Positions 35,242 to 43,967 of a stretch of DNA of 64,000 bases are shown in pieces; position 1 is the first letter of the stretch, and each line of letters begins with the position of its first letter. The notes under the pieces are model-generated. The model saw only the letters and a list, made by a program, of their open reading frames with translations, had not been told where the DNA came from and ran no database searches. The stretch covers positions 1-64,000 of the forward strand of contig NZ_CANLEA010000022.1 of NCBI RefSeq assembly GCF_947489565.1, in the 5' to 3' direction. Source of the DNA: an uncultured Kordia sp. (lineage in GTDB: Bacteria > Bacteroidota > Bacteroidia > Flavobacteriales > Flavobacteriaceae). Position numbers and translations under genes: made by a program.

Positions 35242-35733
35242 ATGCACATTATAGATATCTTAAAAGGAAATTGGCGAAAAAAAAGCAAGCACCTCAAAAA
35301 GAAGAGAAAACCTTGGACTAAAAGGGATACTTTTTATGCAATTTTAACTCTTGTCGTTACTTTCATGATATTAGTTTTTTTGTCTAAAACTCTAAAAAAC
35401 TATAAAGAAAAACAACTTGCTGATTCTTTTATAACCATAGGTGTTATTGAAAAATTAAAAGAGAGAGCATCAAAAAGGAAAGGTGTAGAAGATAGAATAT
35501 TTTTCTATTTTGTTAAAAATGATACCGTGTTTCATAGAACATATTTTACTAGACCTGGAAAAATTGATAAACACAAAATAAAAGTAGGCGATTGTTTTAA
35601 GTTGAAAGTGGCAAAAAGAGATTATGCAGTATTTGAACCGTATTTCGATAATCGAATTGATACAGTTATTGATAAAAAACAATACAAAAACCACATATAC
35701 AATACCATATTTCATAGAATGAAATTTGAGTAA
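35242..35733 (+). CDS. Hypothetical membrane protein with basic N-terminus
   Basis: A 163-residue protein. A very basic N-terminal 30 residues (KKKSKHLKKKRK) precede one membrane helix (FYAILTLVVTFMILVFL), then a basic extracytoplasmic domain of about 110 residues. No family is recognised. It lies between the SRPBCC remnant and the intact SRPBCC gene, so it may be the inserted element. The start ATG at 35242 is preferred over a TTG at 35236. Confidence 0.65.
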   Translation: MHIIDILKGNWRKKSKHLKKKRKPWTKRDTFYAILTLVVTFMILVFLSKTLKNYKEKQLADSFITIGVIEKLKERASKRKGVEDRIFFYFVKNDTVFHRTYFTRPGKIDKHKIKVGDCFKLKVAKRDYAVFEPYFDNRIDTVIDKKQYKNHIYNTIFHRMKFE

Positions 35734-35774
35734 TTTACATTTGAGAAGATTAAATGTATTAATAAGAATAATTC

Positions 35775-36239
35775 ATGACTACAATCCTCCTAAGCACCAA
35801 AATAAACGCGCCAATCCTTACAGTTTTTGACATGGCTAGAGATATTACGGAACATGAAAATTCCACCAAAAACACACGTGAAAAAGCAATTGCAGGCAGG
35901 ACTTCGGGTAAAATTAATTTAGGAGAAACAGTCACTTGGCGCGCCAAACATTTTGGATTGTATCTAAAACATACAAGTATTATTTCTGAATTTGAATCGC
36001 CTACATTTTTTGTAGATGAAATGGTAAAAGGTGTTTTTAAAAGTCTACGTCACGAACATATTTTTAAAACGGTAGGCATGGAAACTGAAATGATTGATGT
36101 GTTCAAATATGAAGTTCCCTACAGCATTTTTGGACAACTTTTTAACTACTTTATTTTAAAATCGTATCTCACAAAATTTCTCTTAGAACGAAATCAATAT
36201 ATCAAACAACGTTCAGAATTGTTAAATTTAACAGATTGA
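35775..36239 (+). CDS. SRPBCC family protein
   Basis: A 154-residue START-like protein (SRPBCC; some relatives are annotated as cell-division inhibitors). It has the N-terminal strand ILLSTKINAPILTVFDMARDI, the GETVTWRAKHFGLYLKHTSII strand pair, then FVDEMVKGVFKSLRHEH and the C-terminal helix. It likely binds a hydrophobic ligand. Its pairing with a TIGR01777 oxidoreductase is a common theme. It is the last gene of the run that begins after operator 2. Confidence 0.8.
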   Translation: MTTILLSTKINAPILTVFDMARDITEHENSTKNTREKAIAGRTSGKINLGETVTWRAKHFGLYLKHTSIISEFESPTFFVDEMVKGVFKSLRHEHIFKTVGMETEMIDVFKYEVPYSIFGQLFNYFILKSYLTKFLLERNQYIKQRSELLNLTD

Positions 36240-36287
36240 CAGATTTTTCATTCTCCTTGATAATTTTTTATTTCAACAATTATCAAT

Positions 36288-36295
36288 TACTTTTG
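36288..36295 (+). promoter_or_regulatory. Candidate -7 box of the ECF sigma gene
   Basis: TACTTTTG matches TAnnTTTG and lies 19 bases before the sigma-factor ATG. No TTG is at standard spacing. Confidence 0.4.
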
Positions 36296-36314
36296 AAAAA
36301 ATAATAGCACTCAA

Positions 36315-36869
36315 ATGCCAAACAATCAACTGGATCCTAACAAGTGGATTACGCTCTATGCGGATTACCTTTTCAATTACACAATTGTTAGGGTGAAAGA
36401 TAGAGAAACTGCGCAAGATTTAGTCCAAGAGACATTTTTTGCCGGATTAAAATCAATGGCAAATTTCAAAGGAGAAGCATCCGAAAGAACTTGGCTCATC
36501 TCCATATTGAAGCGAAAAATCATTGATTATTATCGCAAAATAAACTCCAAAAAAGGACAAGCAGAAGTTAGAATAAATTACAATTCTGATACAGAATCTG
36601 AAGGCGATTGGTTAGAAGAACGCGTAGCCGATGGTTACGACAAAAATGCCGAAGACCAAATACAAAACGAAGAACTCGGACTTGCTATTGAAGATTGCAT
36701 CGACAAACTTCCTGAAAAGCAGGCTAAGATTTTTAAAATGAAAACCATTTTAGGATACGATACCGAAACTATTTGTAATGAATTAAATATAACTGCGTCT
36801 AACCTGTGGGTTATCATTCATAGAGCACGAACAGCGCTCTCTGGATGCCTCGAACAGAACTGGTATTAA
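36315..36869 (+). CDS. ECF-type RNA polymerase sigma factor
   Basis: A 184-residue sigma-70 family ECF factor. The region 2 part (LYADYLFNYTIVRVKDRETAQDLVQETFF, GEASERTWLISILKRKIIDYYRK) is followed by an acidic linker and region 4 (DCIDKLPEKQAKIFKMKTILGYDTETICNELNI, NLWVIIHRARTAL). It recognises extracytoplasmic-stress-type promoters. It is followed 11 bases later by a small protein related to zinc-binding anti-sigma partners. The regulon is not shown; the neighbouring lipid-like genes are candidates. Confidence 0.92.
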   Translation: MPNNQLDPNKWITLYADYLFNYTIVRVKDRETAQDLVQETFFAGLKSMANFKGEASERTWLISILKRKIIDYYRKINSKKGQAEVRINYNSDTESEGDWLEERVADGYDKNAEDQIQNEELGLAIEDCIDKLPEKQAKIFKMKTILGYDTETICNELNITASNLWVIIHRARTALSGCLEQNWY

Positions 36870-36880
36870 TAATAAAGTAG

Positions 36881-37138
36881 ATGAGTACAAAATATAAATT
36901 TTTTATTTCCTGTGAAGAAGCAAAACATATTTGTGATAAGACGCAATATGGTGAAGCAAGCTTCTGGGAAAAAGTAAAGCTAAACGTAAGATTGTCTTGG
37001 TGTCGTATTACAAGAGGATATTCTAGTAATAATAACAAGTTGACAAAACTTGTAAAGAAATCAAACATTGACACGATTGAGCAAGACAGAAAAGAAGAAA
37101 TGCAACGCAAGCTGCAAGAAGAAATGAGCAAATACTAA
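36881..37138 (+). CDS. Small sigma-factor partner, degenerate zinc anti-sigma-like
   Basis: An 85-residue soluble protein, downstream of the ECF sigma gene. In related flavobacterial proteins a CEEA-x3-CDK-x-QY-x-EAS start is followed by an H-x3-C-x2-C motif. Here the last part reads RLSWCRITRG, so the His and the second Cys are missing. It may no longer bind zinc or may use Cys10 and Cys17 instead. Such proteins are sometimes wrongly named glycine dehydrogenase. Likely role: cytoplasmic anti-sigma factor (inferred from position and motif). Confidence 0.65.
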   Translation: MSTKYKFFISCEEAKHICDKTQYGEASFWEKVKLNVRLSWCRITRGYSSNNNKLTKLVKKSNIDTIEQDRKEEMQRKLQEEMSKY

Positions 37139-37954
37139 TTACGTAAGTAATAGAAGTAAGAACCATAGAATCGGAATACTTTCTATCCAAAAGGATGTAA
37201 AGTATTTCGATTTTTTTATGCTTGATTTCCAAATACAAAACACCAATAAAACACCAATGCCGACAGTTATAAAAAAGGCTGTAGACAAATTATTTCTTAT
37301 TAAGTATTCAAGAATTACAAACAGTACAATCCATACATAAGCTAATTGTTTGGTACGGCGAGTGCCAATACGTTGTGGCAACGTTCCTAAAGCTGCTGCA
37401 TCATAAGACAAGTCACTTATCTCAAAAGGAATCATTAAAATCAACACCAATACAAAACGCTGAAAAGCTATCAAAGCTACAGTTGTTTCAGTGATAGAAA
37501 CATCTGCATTTACAATAGGCAACACTACCGTAACACCAGCCCAACACAAAGCAACAATAGAAATTTTAAAGCCTGTTAACGTTCTAAGATTCTTCTGTTT
37601 GGGTAAAAACGGAATGATATATAAAGATGACAATAAACACAATCCAACAGCAATTAATAATGTTTTGAACTGCATTTGATATGCATAATACGAAGCCAAT
37701 ACAAAGCACACAAAACTCAAAAATTGAATCAACTTGATATATTTTGTAGCTACAAAAAAGTATTGTTTTGCCGAACTTCCATATTTTATAAAATTATATG
37801 TAACAATAGTACCATAAAATGTGAAATATAAAACAGCTTCATCGTACGGTAAATCAAATAAAAATAGCGTACAATATGTCAAAGCATACACACTACATCC
37901 AATATGAATACTGCTATCTAAATAAAAATTGAAAAGCTTTTTTAAAACATTCAT
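37139..37954 (-). CDS. UbiA-like integral membrane protein
   Basis: A 271-residue protein with about eight membrane helices, starting at MNVLKKLFNF (an upstream TTG is less likely). The loop pattern resembles the UbiA prenyltransferase superfamily: YGTIVTYNFIKYG after helix 2 in the place of the N-D-x-x-D motif, and IPFEISDLSYDAAALGTLPQRIGTRRTK in the place of the second Asp motif. The first Asp-rich motif is degraded, so transferase activity is uncertain. Its stop abuts the stop of the anti-sigma-like gene with no gap. Confidence 0.65.
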   Translation of the reverse strand: MNVLKKLFNFYLDSSIHIGCSVYALTYCTLFLFDLPYDEAVLYFTFYGTIVTYNFIKYGSSAKQYFFVATKYIKLIQFLSFVCFVLASYYAYQMQFKTLLIAVGLCLLSSLYIIPFLPKQKNLRTLTGFKISIVALCWAGVTVVLPIVNADVSITETTVALIAFQRFVLVLILMIPFEISDLSYDAAALGTLPQRIGTRRTKQLAYVWIVLFVILEYLIRNNLSTAFFITVGIGVLLVFCIWKSSIKKSKYFTSFWIESIPILWFLLLLLT

Positions 37955-38028
37955 TAAACAAAAATAGCCAAACTGTTCATAACCCAACTTTTTAGTTAAA
38001 AACTTTCTAGATTGCTGAGCTTATAAAA

Positions 38029-38061
38029 TTGTAAAGAAGTGATTTTTTAATTGTATTTTTG
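38029..38061 (+). promoter_or_regulatory. Promoter of gcvP
   Basis: TTG at 38029-38031, a 22-base spacer, and TATTTTTG at 38054-38061. This fits the Bacteroidota consensus and gives a leader of about 35 bases before the gcvP ATG. Confidence 0.6.
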
Positions 38062-38102
38062 CATGCCATATACACAACCATAAAAGAAAATATTATTAGC
38101 TG

Positions 38103-40949
38103 ATGAAAACTGATTCTTTTTCATTAAGACATAACGGAACACGAACTCATGATGTTCCGCAAATGTTGCAAACTATTGGAGTTGATTCGTTAGAACAACT
38201 TATTGATGAAACGATTCCAAGTGAGATTCGTTTACAAAACTCTCTTTCACTTCCTGAAGGATTGAGTGAAAACGAATTTTTGTCGCACATGCAACATTTA
38301 GCTGGTCACAATAAAATCTTCAAATCTTATATCGGTTTAGGATATCATGAAGCTGTAACGCCTCCTGTTGTTCAACGTAATATTTTTGAAAATCCAGGAT
38401 GGTATACTGCTTATACTCCGTATCAAGCCGAAATTGCACAAGGTAGATTGGAAGCTTTATTAAACTTCCAAACAGTAGTTACAGAACTTACAGGTATGGA
38501 ACTTGCCAATGCTTCACTTTTAGATGAAAGTACAGCTGCCGCAGAAGCCATGACGATGTTATTTGGTGTACGATCAAGAGCACAGAAAAAAGCAAATGTG
38601 GCAAAATTCTTTGTATCTAACGAAGTATTACCACAAACAATTTCTTTACTAAAAACACGTGCCATTCCTATTGGAATTGAATTGGTTTTTGGAAATCATG
38701 AAGAATTTGACTTTTCATCAGACTATTTTGGAGCTTTATTACAATATCCAGGGAAATACGGACAAATTTTTGATTACAAAGCGTTCACTGAAAAAGCGAA
38801 TGAAAACGAAATCAGAGTTGCTGTTGCCGCAGATATTTTAAGTTTAGTATTATTAGAATCACCAGGAAGCTTTGGTGTTGATGTTGTTGTTGGAACAACG
38901 CAACGTTTTGGAATTCCTTTAGGATATGGTGGACCACACGCTGGTTTCTTCGCCACAAAAGAAGCGTATAAACGTAATATTCCGGGTCGTATTATCGGAA
39001 TTACCAAAGATACTGATGGAAATCGTGCATTGCGAATGGCACTACAAACACGTGAGCAACACATCAAAAGAGATAAAGCAACATCTAACATTTGTACTGC
39101 GCAAGTTTTACTAGCAGTAATGGCAGGAATGTATGCTGTATATCATGGTCCAAACGGATTGAGATATATCGCGAATAAAGTACATACAAATACGGTTAGT
39201 TTAGCTAATACACTTGAAAAATTAGGTTTTGAACAAACCAATACTTCTTTCTTTGATACCATTGTCATCAAAGCAAATGCAGCAAAAGTGAAAGAAATTG
39301 CAACGCAAAACGAAGTAAACTTTTTATATATAGACGACGAAACGATTGGAATTTCAATCAATGAAGCAACAACAACGCGCGATTTACAAGACATCGTGTT
39401 CATCTTAGCTGCTTCTGTTGAAAAAGAAACCATCGAATTTGAACATACAAATACTTCAAAAATTACAGCTACTGTAGTTCGTGAAACTACGTTTATGGAA
39501 GAAGCTGTATTTAACAGCTATCATTCGGAAACGGAAATGATGCGTTACATCAAAAAATTAGAACGTAAAGATTTATCATTAAACCATTCCATGATTGCTT
39601 TAGGTTCTTGTACGATGAAATTAAACGCTGCGGCGGAAATGTTATCGTTAAGTTCAGCTCAGTGGAATAATATTCACCCATTTGTTCCTGTAGAACAAGC
39701 AGAAGGATATCAAATTTTACTGAAAGAACTAGAACACCAATTGAATGTAATTACAGGATTCGCAGGAACTTCATTGCAACCAAACTCTGGAGCGCAAGGA
39801 GAATTTGCAGGATTAATGGTGATTAGAGCATATCATGAATCTAGAGGTGATACACACAGAAATATCTGTCTAATTCCAGCATCTGCACACGGAACCAATC
39901 CAGCAAGTGCAGTAATGGCAGGAATGAAAGTAGTTGTAACCAAAACTACAGAAGATGGAAACATTGATGTAGATGATTTACGTGAAAAAGCACTATTGCA
40001 TAAAGACAACTTAGCTGCATTGATGGTAACCTATCCTTCAACACATGGAGTTTTTGAAGCTACTATTAAAGAAATCACGCAAATTATTCACGATAATGGT
40101 GGACAAGTATATATGGATGGCGCCAACATGAATGCACAAGTAGGATTGACAAATCCTGCAACAATTGGTGCAGACGTTTGTCACTTAAACCTACACAAAA
40201 CATTCGCTATTCCACATGGTGGTGGTGGACCTGGTGTAGGACCAATTTGTGTTGCAGCACATTTAAAACCTTTCTTACCAAGCAATCCAATTATTGAAAC
40301 TGGTGGAGAAAAAGCCATTACAGCAATTTCTTCAGCTCCTTGGGGAAGCGCATTGGTATGTTTAATCTCTTACGGATACATTGCCATGTTAGGTTCAAGA
40401 GGATTGACAGAAGCTACCGAATACGCAATTTTAAATGCAAACTATATCAAAGGACGTTTGGAAACAAAATTTGATATTTTATATACAAATGAACGCGGAC
40501 GTTGTGCGCACGAAATGATTATTGACTGCAGACCGTTTAAACAACACGGAATTGAGGTAACAGATATTGCAAAACGTTTGATGGACTATGGTTTCCACGC
40601 GCCAACAGTATCGTTCCCAGTAGCAGGAACCATCATGATTGAACCAACGGAAAGTGAAAGCGTAACAGAATTAGATAGATTCTGTGATGCAATGTTAGCT
40701 ATCTTTGAAGAAATTTCAGAAGCAACTGCTAGTGACACGAACAATGTAATGAAAAATGCGCCACATACACTTGGCATGTTAACTGCTGACGAATGGGATC
40801 TTCCCTACTCACGTCAAAAAGCAGCATTTCCATTACCATATGTTGCCGACAATAAATTTTGGCCATCAGTTCGTAGAGTAGACGATGCGTATGGAGATCG
40901 AAACTTAATTTGTACATGTGCGCCTATTGAAGCATATGCGGAAGCATAA
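38103..40949 (+). CDS. gcvP: Glycine dehydrogenase (decarboxylating), P protein
   Basis: A 948-residue single-chain P protein of the glycine cleavage system. It decarboxylates glycine with pyridoxal phosphate and passes aminomethyl to the H protein lipoyl arm. The N-terminal half (LGYHEAVTPPVVQRNIFENP, GYGGPHAGFF) and the C-terminal half with the Gly-rich loop HGGGGPGVGP and PLP lysine Lys699 in LNLHKTF are complete. Usual length. H and T proteins are not in the window. It is monocistronic, with its own promoter and terminator. Confidence 0.98.
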   Translation: MKTDSFSLRHNGTRTHDVPQMLQTIGVDSLEQLIDETIPSEIRLQNSLSLPEGLSENEFLSHMQHLAGHNKIFKSYIGLGYHEAVTPPVVQRNIFENPGWYTAYTPYQAEIAQGRLEALLNFQTVVTELTGMELANASLLDESTAAAEAMTMLFGVRSRAQKKANVAKFFVSNEVLPQTISLLKTRAIPIGIELVFGNHEEFDFSSDYFGALLQYPGKYGQIFDYKAFTEKANENEIRVAVAADILSLVLLESPGSFGVDVVVGTTQRFGIPLGYGGPHAGFFATKEAYKRNIPGRIIGITKDTDGNRALRMALQTREQHIKRDKATSNICTAQVLLAVMAGMYAVYHGPNGLRYIANKVHTNTVSLANTLEKLGFEQTNTSFFDTIVIKANAAKVKEIATQNEVNFLYIDDETIGISINEATTTRDLQDIVFILAASVEKETIEFEHTNTSKITATVVRETTFMEEAVFNSYHSETEMMRYIKKLERKDLSLNHSMIALGSCTMKLNAAAEMLSLSSAQWNNIHPFVPVEQAEGYQILLKELEHQLNVITGFAGTSLQPNSGAQGEFAGLMVIRAYHESRGDTHRNICLIPASAHGTNPASAVMAGMKVVVTKTTEDGNIDVDDLREKALLHKDNLAALMVTYPSTHGVFEATIKEITQIIHDNGGQVYMDGANMNAQVGLTNPATIGADVCHLNLHKTFAIPHGGGGPGVGPICVAAHLKPFLPSNPIIETGGEKAITAISSAPWGSALVCLISYGYIAMLGSRGLTEATEYAILNANYIKGRLETKFDILYTNERGRCAHEMIIDCRPFKQHGIEVTDIAKRLMDYGFHAPTVSFPVAGTIMIEPTESESVTELDRFCDAMLAIFEEISEATASDTNNVMKNAPHTLGMLTADEWDLPYSRQKAAFPLPYVADNKFWPSVRRVDDAYGDRNLICTCAPIEAYAEA

Positions 40950-40978
40950 CGTTTTTAAAACATACAAATAGAATATAT

Positions 40979-41009
40979 AAGGAGCGTTCAAACAAACGCT
41001 CCTTTTTTT
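40979..41009 (+). terminator. Terminator of gcvP
   Basis: A 10-bp stem AAGGAGCGTT with AACGCTCCTT, a 6-base loop and T7. Confidence 0.93.
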
Positions 41010-41192
41010 GAACTCTTTCTATTCTTCTTTGATGAATTATCATCTTTAAGCGCTTTATTTTACGAATTCCTCAAAACCTTAACGTTTCAGTGCATTATCC
41101 TCAAAAATGTTAATTTTGAAGCATCCTCTAAATAATTAAAAGCCTATTATCGTTAATTTAGTAGCTTATAATCCCAAAAAACCTATGATTGT

Positions 41193-42251
41193 ATGAAAGT
41201 GAAAATAACTGGGACAGGATGTTATATTCCCTCTGAAGTTGAAATCAATGAAGCTTTCCTTGAACACAAATTCTTAAATGAAGACGGCAGTCCTTTTAAG
41301 CAAAATACAGCTATCATTATAAAAAAATTCCAAGCCATTACAGGAATTGATGAACGTAGATATGCAGAAACGCATCATTCTTCTTCTGACTTAGGTTTTT
41401 TTGCCGCTGAAAAAGCAATTGCAAATGCCAATATTGATCCTGAAACCTTAGACTATATCATTTTTGCTCATAATTTTGGTGACGTAAAACACCGTACTGT
41501 TCAAAGCGATATGGTACCAAGTTTAGCGAGTAGAGTAAAACACAATTTGCGTATAAAAAATCCAAAATGTGTAGCCTACGATGTTGTATTTGGTTGTCCA
41601 GGTTGGCTTGAAGGAATGATACAAGCGTATGCATTTATCAAAGCGGGAATTGCAAAAAAATGCCTCATTATTGGTTCGGAAACATTATCGAGAGTTGTAG
41701 ATGTACACGACCGAGATTCTATGATTTATTCAGATGGTGCTGGTGCAACTATTATTGAAGCTACCACCGAAGATTGTGGTATTATTGCACATGAAACTGC
41801 TACACATTCTTATGAAGAAGCGCATTATTTATACTTTGGAAAATCAAACAATCCTGACTTGTGTAATGATACGCGTTACATAAAAATGTACGGGCGTAAA
41901 ATATACGAGTTTGCATTGACAAATGTTCCTGCTGCCATGAAAGCATGTCTGGATAAAAGTGGTGTTGCTATTGATGATTTAAAGAAAATATTTATTCATC
42001 AAGCCAATGAGAAGATGGATGAAGCCATTATAGAGCGTTTTTACAGTTTGTATGGCAAAGAAGCTCCCGAAAGCATTATGCCAATGATTATTCATAATTT
42101 AGGAAATAGTTCAGTAGCAACAATTCCTACTTTATTCGATATGGTTACCAAAGGACAAGTAGATAATCAAGATATACAAAAAGGCGACATTATTATGTTT
42201 GCAAGTGTTGGTGCTGGAATGAACATCAACGCGATTGTTTATAAATATTAG
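41193..42251 (+). CDS. 3-oxoacyl-ACP synthase III family protein (FabH-like)
   Basis: A 352-residue ketosynthase III-type protein. The Cys-His-Asn triad is visible as Cys135 in VFGCPGW, His269 in IHQAN and Asn305 in HNLGNSSVAT. It is longer than typical FabH by about 30 residues, and the N-terminal region has the insertion NEDGSPFKQNT. It may start fatty-acid chains or condense another acyl unit. It lies one base ahead of proC, and the purpose of that link is not obvious. Confidence 0.9.
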   Translation: MKVKITGTGCYIPSEVEINEAFLEHKFLNEDGSPFKQNTAIIIKKFQAITGIDERRYAETHHSSSDLGFFAAEKAIANANIDPETLDYIIFAHNFGDVKHRTVQSDMVPSLASRVKHNLRIKNPKCVAYDVVFGCPGWLEGMIQAYAFIKAGIAKKCLIIGSETLSRVVDVHDRDSMIYSDGAGATIIEATTEDCGIIAHETATHSYEEAHYLYFGKSNNPDLCNDTRYIKMYGRKIYEFALTNVPAAMKACLDKSGVAIDDLKKIFIHQANEKMDEAIIERFYSLYGKEAPESIMPMIIHNLGNSSVATIPTLFDMVTKGQVDNQDIQKGDIIMFASVGAGMNINAIVYKY

Positions 42252-42252
42252 C

Positions 42253-43047
42253 ATGAATCAAGATACGATTGCCATTATTGGTGGCGGAAACTTAGGAAAA
42301 TCTATTGCACAAGGATTGTTGAAACAACACAACAATCCTTCGCAAATTTATGTCACACGCAATAAAGTTGAACTTCTAGAAGACTTGAAGTCACAAGGTG
42401 TGCATACAACTTCGGACAATGTATTGGCAGTACAACAATCGAAAACGTTAATTTTTGCCTTAAAACCGTATCGAATTGAAAGTGTTTTAAAAGAACTCGC
42501 TCCTCATATTACGTCTGAACATTTGATCATTTCTGTGATTAGTGACTTTTCTTTAGCACAACTATCGGCATGTGTCAATGATGATATTCAAATAGTACGC
42601 GCCATGCCAAATACGGCTGCAGCTATTGGCGAATCGCTTACCTGTTTAGCTACGCATAATGCTTCCGCAGAAAACATGTCTAAAACAAAATTTATTTTCG
42701 ATGCTTTAGGCGAAACTATTGAAATTGACGAAAGTTTAATGGACGCAGCAACCGTATTAGGTGCTTGTGGAATTGCCTATGTTTTGCGTTTTATCCGCGC
42801 GATGATTCAAGGTGGAATTGAAATTGGATTTGATGCCAAAACAGCCACAAAAATTGCGTCTCAAACCGTAAAAGGTGCCAGTGAATTATTACTCCAAAAC
42901 GGCAATCATCCTGAAGAAGAAATAGACAAAGTAACCACGCCAAAAGGTTGCACTATTGCAGGATTGAACGAAATGGAACATCAAGGATTTAGCTCATCAT
43001 TAATTAAAGGAATTAAAACTTCTATTGAAACGATTCAGAAGAAATAA
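42253..43047 (+). CDS. proC: Pyrroline-5-carboxylate reductase
   Basis: A 264-residue enzyme that makes proline from pyrroline-5-carboxylate with NAD(P)H. The N-terminal GGGNLGKSIAQG loop, the VRAMPNTAAAIGES motif and the C-terminal TTPKGCTIAGLNEME end are present. The ATG at 42253 is one base after the ketosynthase stop; an in-frame ATG 6 codons earlier would overlap. It is followed by a small exported protein 3 bases later. Confidence 0.95.
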   Translation: MNQDTIAIIGGGNLGKSIAQGLLKQHNNPSQIYVTRNKVELLEDLKSQGVHTTSDNVLAVQQSKTLIFALKPYRIESVLKELAPHITSEHLIISVISDFSLAQLSACVNDDIQIVRAMPNTAAAIGESLTCLATHNASAENMSKTKFIFDALGETIEIDESLMDAATVLGACGIAYVLRFIRAMIQGGIEIGFDAKTATKIASQTVKGASELLLQNGNHPEEEIDKVTTPKGCTIAGLNEMEHQGFSSSLIKGIKTSIETIQKK

Positions 43048-43049
43048 AT

Positions 43050-43442
43050 ATGAAAAACGTACTTACTTTTTGCTTTCTACTAGTTGCATGCACATTTTCG
43101 TATGCGCAAAACAAGTGTGAAGAGTTTAAAACAGGAGAATTTATAAATACCGAAAATGGTATTGTAAAAGCTACCATTCAACGAAATGACTCTATTCAAA
43201 CAGAACAATTCAGCGGAAAGGAAATCAAGTTAAGAATTACGTGGATTGATGATTGCAGCTATCGACTTAAGTTTTTAGAAGGCAATGAAGCTTTTTTAAA
43301 ATCAAGACCAAAAGATACGCCTATGTATGATTTAATGGTAAAGATTATCAGTGTAAACGGCGATTCTTACGTACAAGAATCAAGATTTATTGATTATGAT
43401 GGCGACACTGTTTATATCAGTACTATCAAAAAAGTTAAATAA
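43050..43442 (+). CDS. Small exported protein
   Basis: A 130-residue protein with signal peptide MKNVLTFCFLLVACTFSYAQ. The mature part is a small beta-rich domain with two Cys (NKCEEF and DDCSYRL) and a KLRITW-x-DDCSYRL-x-FLEGN pattern. No known function. It follows proC by 2 bases, so it is part of the operon. Confidence 0.7.
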   Translation: MKNVLTFCFLLVACTFSYAQNKCEEFKTGEFINTENGIVKATIQRNDSIQTEQFSGKEIKLRITWIDDCSYRLKFLEGNEAFLKSRPKDTPMYDLMVKIISVNGDSYVQESRFIDYDGDTVYISTIKKVK

Positions 43443-43967
43443 CCTCTAAATTTTACGAGTTGCGACTGTGTTTGATGTAAATCCTAAAGTCTTTCACAAC
43501 AGATCTCGATACAAATTTGTTGCACAAATCCACTCGATCAGACGCTTATAGTTTTGAATACTGAATTACTTCTCAACGAAACACAACACGTCACTTCGAG
43601 TGATTTTTTGACATTGAGCTTGCCGAAATACAAAAAAATAGTATCGAGAAGTACTTTGAAAGTATAAATCCTAAAGTGTTTCACAGCAGATCTTGACACA
43701 AATTTGTTGCACAAATCCACTCGATCAGACGTTTATAGTTTTGAATACTGAATATTCAATTTAAAATTATCTCATAACACAACACGTCACTTCGAGTGAT
43801 TTTTTTGACATTGAGCTTGCCGAAATACACAAAAATAGTATCGAGAAGTACTTTGAAAGTATAAATCCCAAAACTACTTTACAGCAGATCTCGATACAAA
43901 TTTGTTACACAAATCCACTCGATCAGACGTTTATAGTCTAATTACTTCACAACTCACATAAACCGAA
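43443..43967. repeat. Three-copy intergenic repeat array
   Basis: 525 bases with no gene. Three units begin near 43479, 43665 and 43861 (periods about 186 and 196). Each has AAAT-CC-x-AAA, then an AGATCTYGAYACAAATTTGT block, a CACAAATCCACTCGATCAGA block and TTTATAG. Between them is CGTCACTTCGAGTGATTTTT with TGACATTGAGCTTGCCGAAA and TAGTATCGAGAAGTACTTTG. These are the same words as in the dispersed family. The AAATTTGT-N3-ACAAAT part forms a hairpin. Confidence 0.8.

Noticed and set aside
37139-37954. A functional UbiA prenyltransferase call
   Set aside because: The first Asp-rich motif is missing, so only UbiA-like topology is claimed.
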